Source: an uncultured Actinomycetes bacterium
GTDB lineage: Bacteria; Actinomycetota; Thermoleophilia; Solirubrobacterales; 70-9
DNA length: 11,051 bases
Assembly: GCA_937907435.1 (NCBI GenBank)
Contig: CALCIA010000308.1
Coordinates: forward strand, 1 to 11,051
Direction: 5' to 3'
The notes below the pieces were generated by a model, which did no database searches, was not told the origin of the DNA, and saw only the letters and a list, made by a program, of their open reading frames with translations. Within the stretch, counting starts at the first letter, position 1; the number at the start of each line of letters is the position of its first letter. Made by a program: the position numbers and the translations under genes. This document shows positions 11,022 through 11,051 of the stretch, one piece after another.

Positions 11022-11051
11022 ATGGGGGTCCTGGCAGGCTGTGACCCCCAT
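11022..11051. repeat. Inverted repeat at the right edge
   Basis: ATGGGGGTC (11022-11030) and GACCCCCAT (11043-11051) are a perfect 9-bp inverted repeat with a 12-base loop, ending exactly at the window edge, so the stem may extend further. It could be a terminator of an upstream minus-strand gene or part of a dispersed repeat; there is no T-tract within view. Confidence 0.55.

Larger units (their letters stand above)
10823..11051. other. Non-coding upstream region of the Tad-type operon
   Basis: No convincing gene is seen on either strand. The region contains paired CAATTG boxes (10863-10879), a short GTGCC/GGCAC hairpin (10881-10896), a plus-strand G-rich tract with a G-quadruplex motif (10911-10965), and an inverted repeat that reaches the window edge (11022-11051). 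I could not find a TANNNT -10 box at a suitable position for the gene starting at 10822. Confidence 0.6.

Noticed and set aside
1..11051. tRNA, rRNA, insertion sequence or prophage features
   Set aside because: No cloverleaf-like segment, rRNA signature, transposase motif or phage structural gene was seen.

Overview
The base composition (very GC-rich), the uvrC-rapZ order, the TANNNT-type -10 boxes sitting about 7 bases before start codons, and the Tad-type pilus proteins all suggest an actinobacterial chromosome. The gene repertoire (PDYT-type small cupin, CRP/thioredoxin-reductase-like fusion, COG4315 secreted protein) makes me think of Thermoleophilia/Solirubrobacterales. That taxonomic call is inference; no rRNA or other marker is present.

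Layout, left to right. (1) 1-135: non-coding tail with a 15-bp direct repeat pair and a G-quadruplex motif on the minus strand that spans the rapZ stop codon. (2) 136-2959, minus: uvrC followed by rapZ with overlapping ends, a conserved actinobacterial/firmicute pair. The yvcK and whiA genes that usually follow are not seen in the 135 bases available. (3) 2983-3795, plus: a crotonase-fold enoyl-CoA hydratase/isomerase, divergent from uvrC; the two appear to use overlapping, oppositely oriented -10 elements and leaderless starts. (4) 3801-3847: a 47-bp near-perfect palindrome between convergent genes. (5) 3844-5398, minus: a compact three-gene operon, cupin -> MaoC/NodN-type dehydratase -> SAM methyltransferase. 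(6) 5451-7058, plus: a cNMP-binding-domain/thioredoxin-reductase-like flavoprotein without the CxxC, divergent from the cupin operon and again with overlapping -10 boxes. (7) 7136-7291, minus: a 51-residue single-span membrane protein with an apparently leaderless start. (8) 7411-8850, minus: a membrane-anchored protein combining a Tad/TadG-like N-terminus, a VanY-type D-Ala-D-Ala carboxypeptidase domain and a lytic transglycosylase domain. (9) 8872-9324, plus: a secreted COG4315-type protein. (10) 9314-10822, minus: two TadE-like pseudopilins and a protein with a degenerate ParA/MinD-like P-loop, all overlapping and probably translationally coupled. (11) 10823-11051: about 230 non-coding bases that are G-rich on the plus strand and contain paired CAATTG boxes and an inverted repeat at the window edge.

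How they work together: the left part is housekeeping (DNA repair, RNA/cell-envelope regulation) plus acyl-CoA and redox metabolism. The right part looks like the minor-pseudopilin end of a Tad (Flp) pilus locus with its own peptidoglycan-cutting enzyme, interrupted by an oppositely oriented secreted-protein gene. The most novel-looking items are the Tad-VanY-SLT fusion, the triple 11-bp repeat in the 8.8-kb divergent promoter region, and the repeated use of overlapping bidirectional -10 elements.
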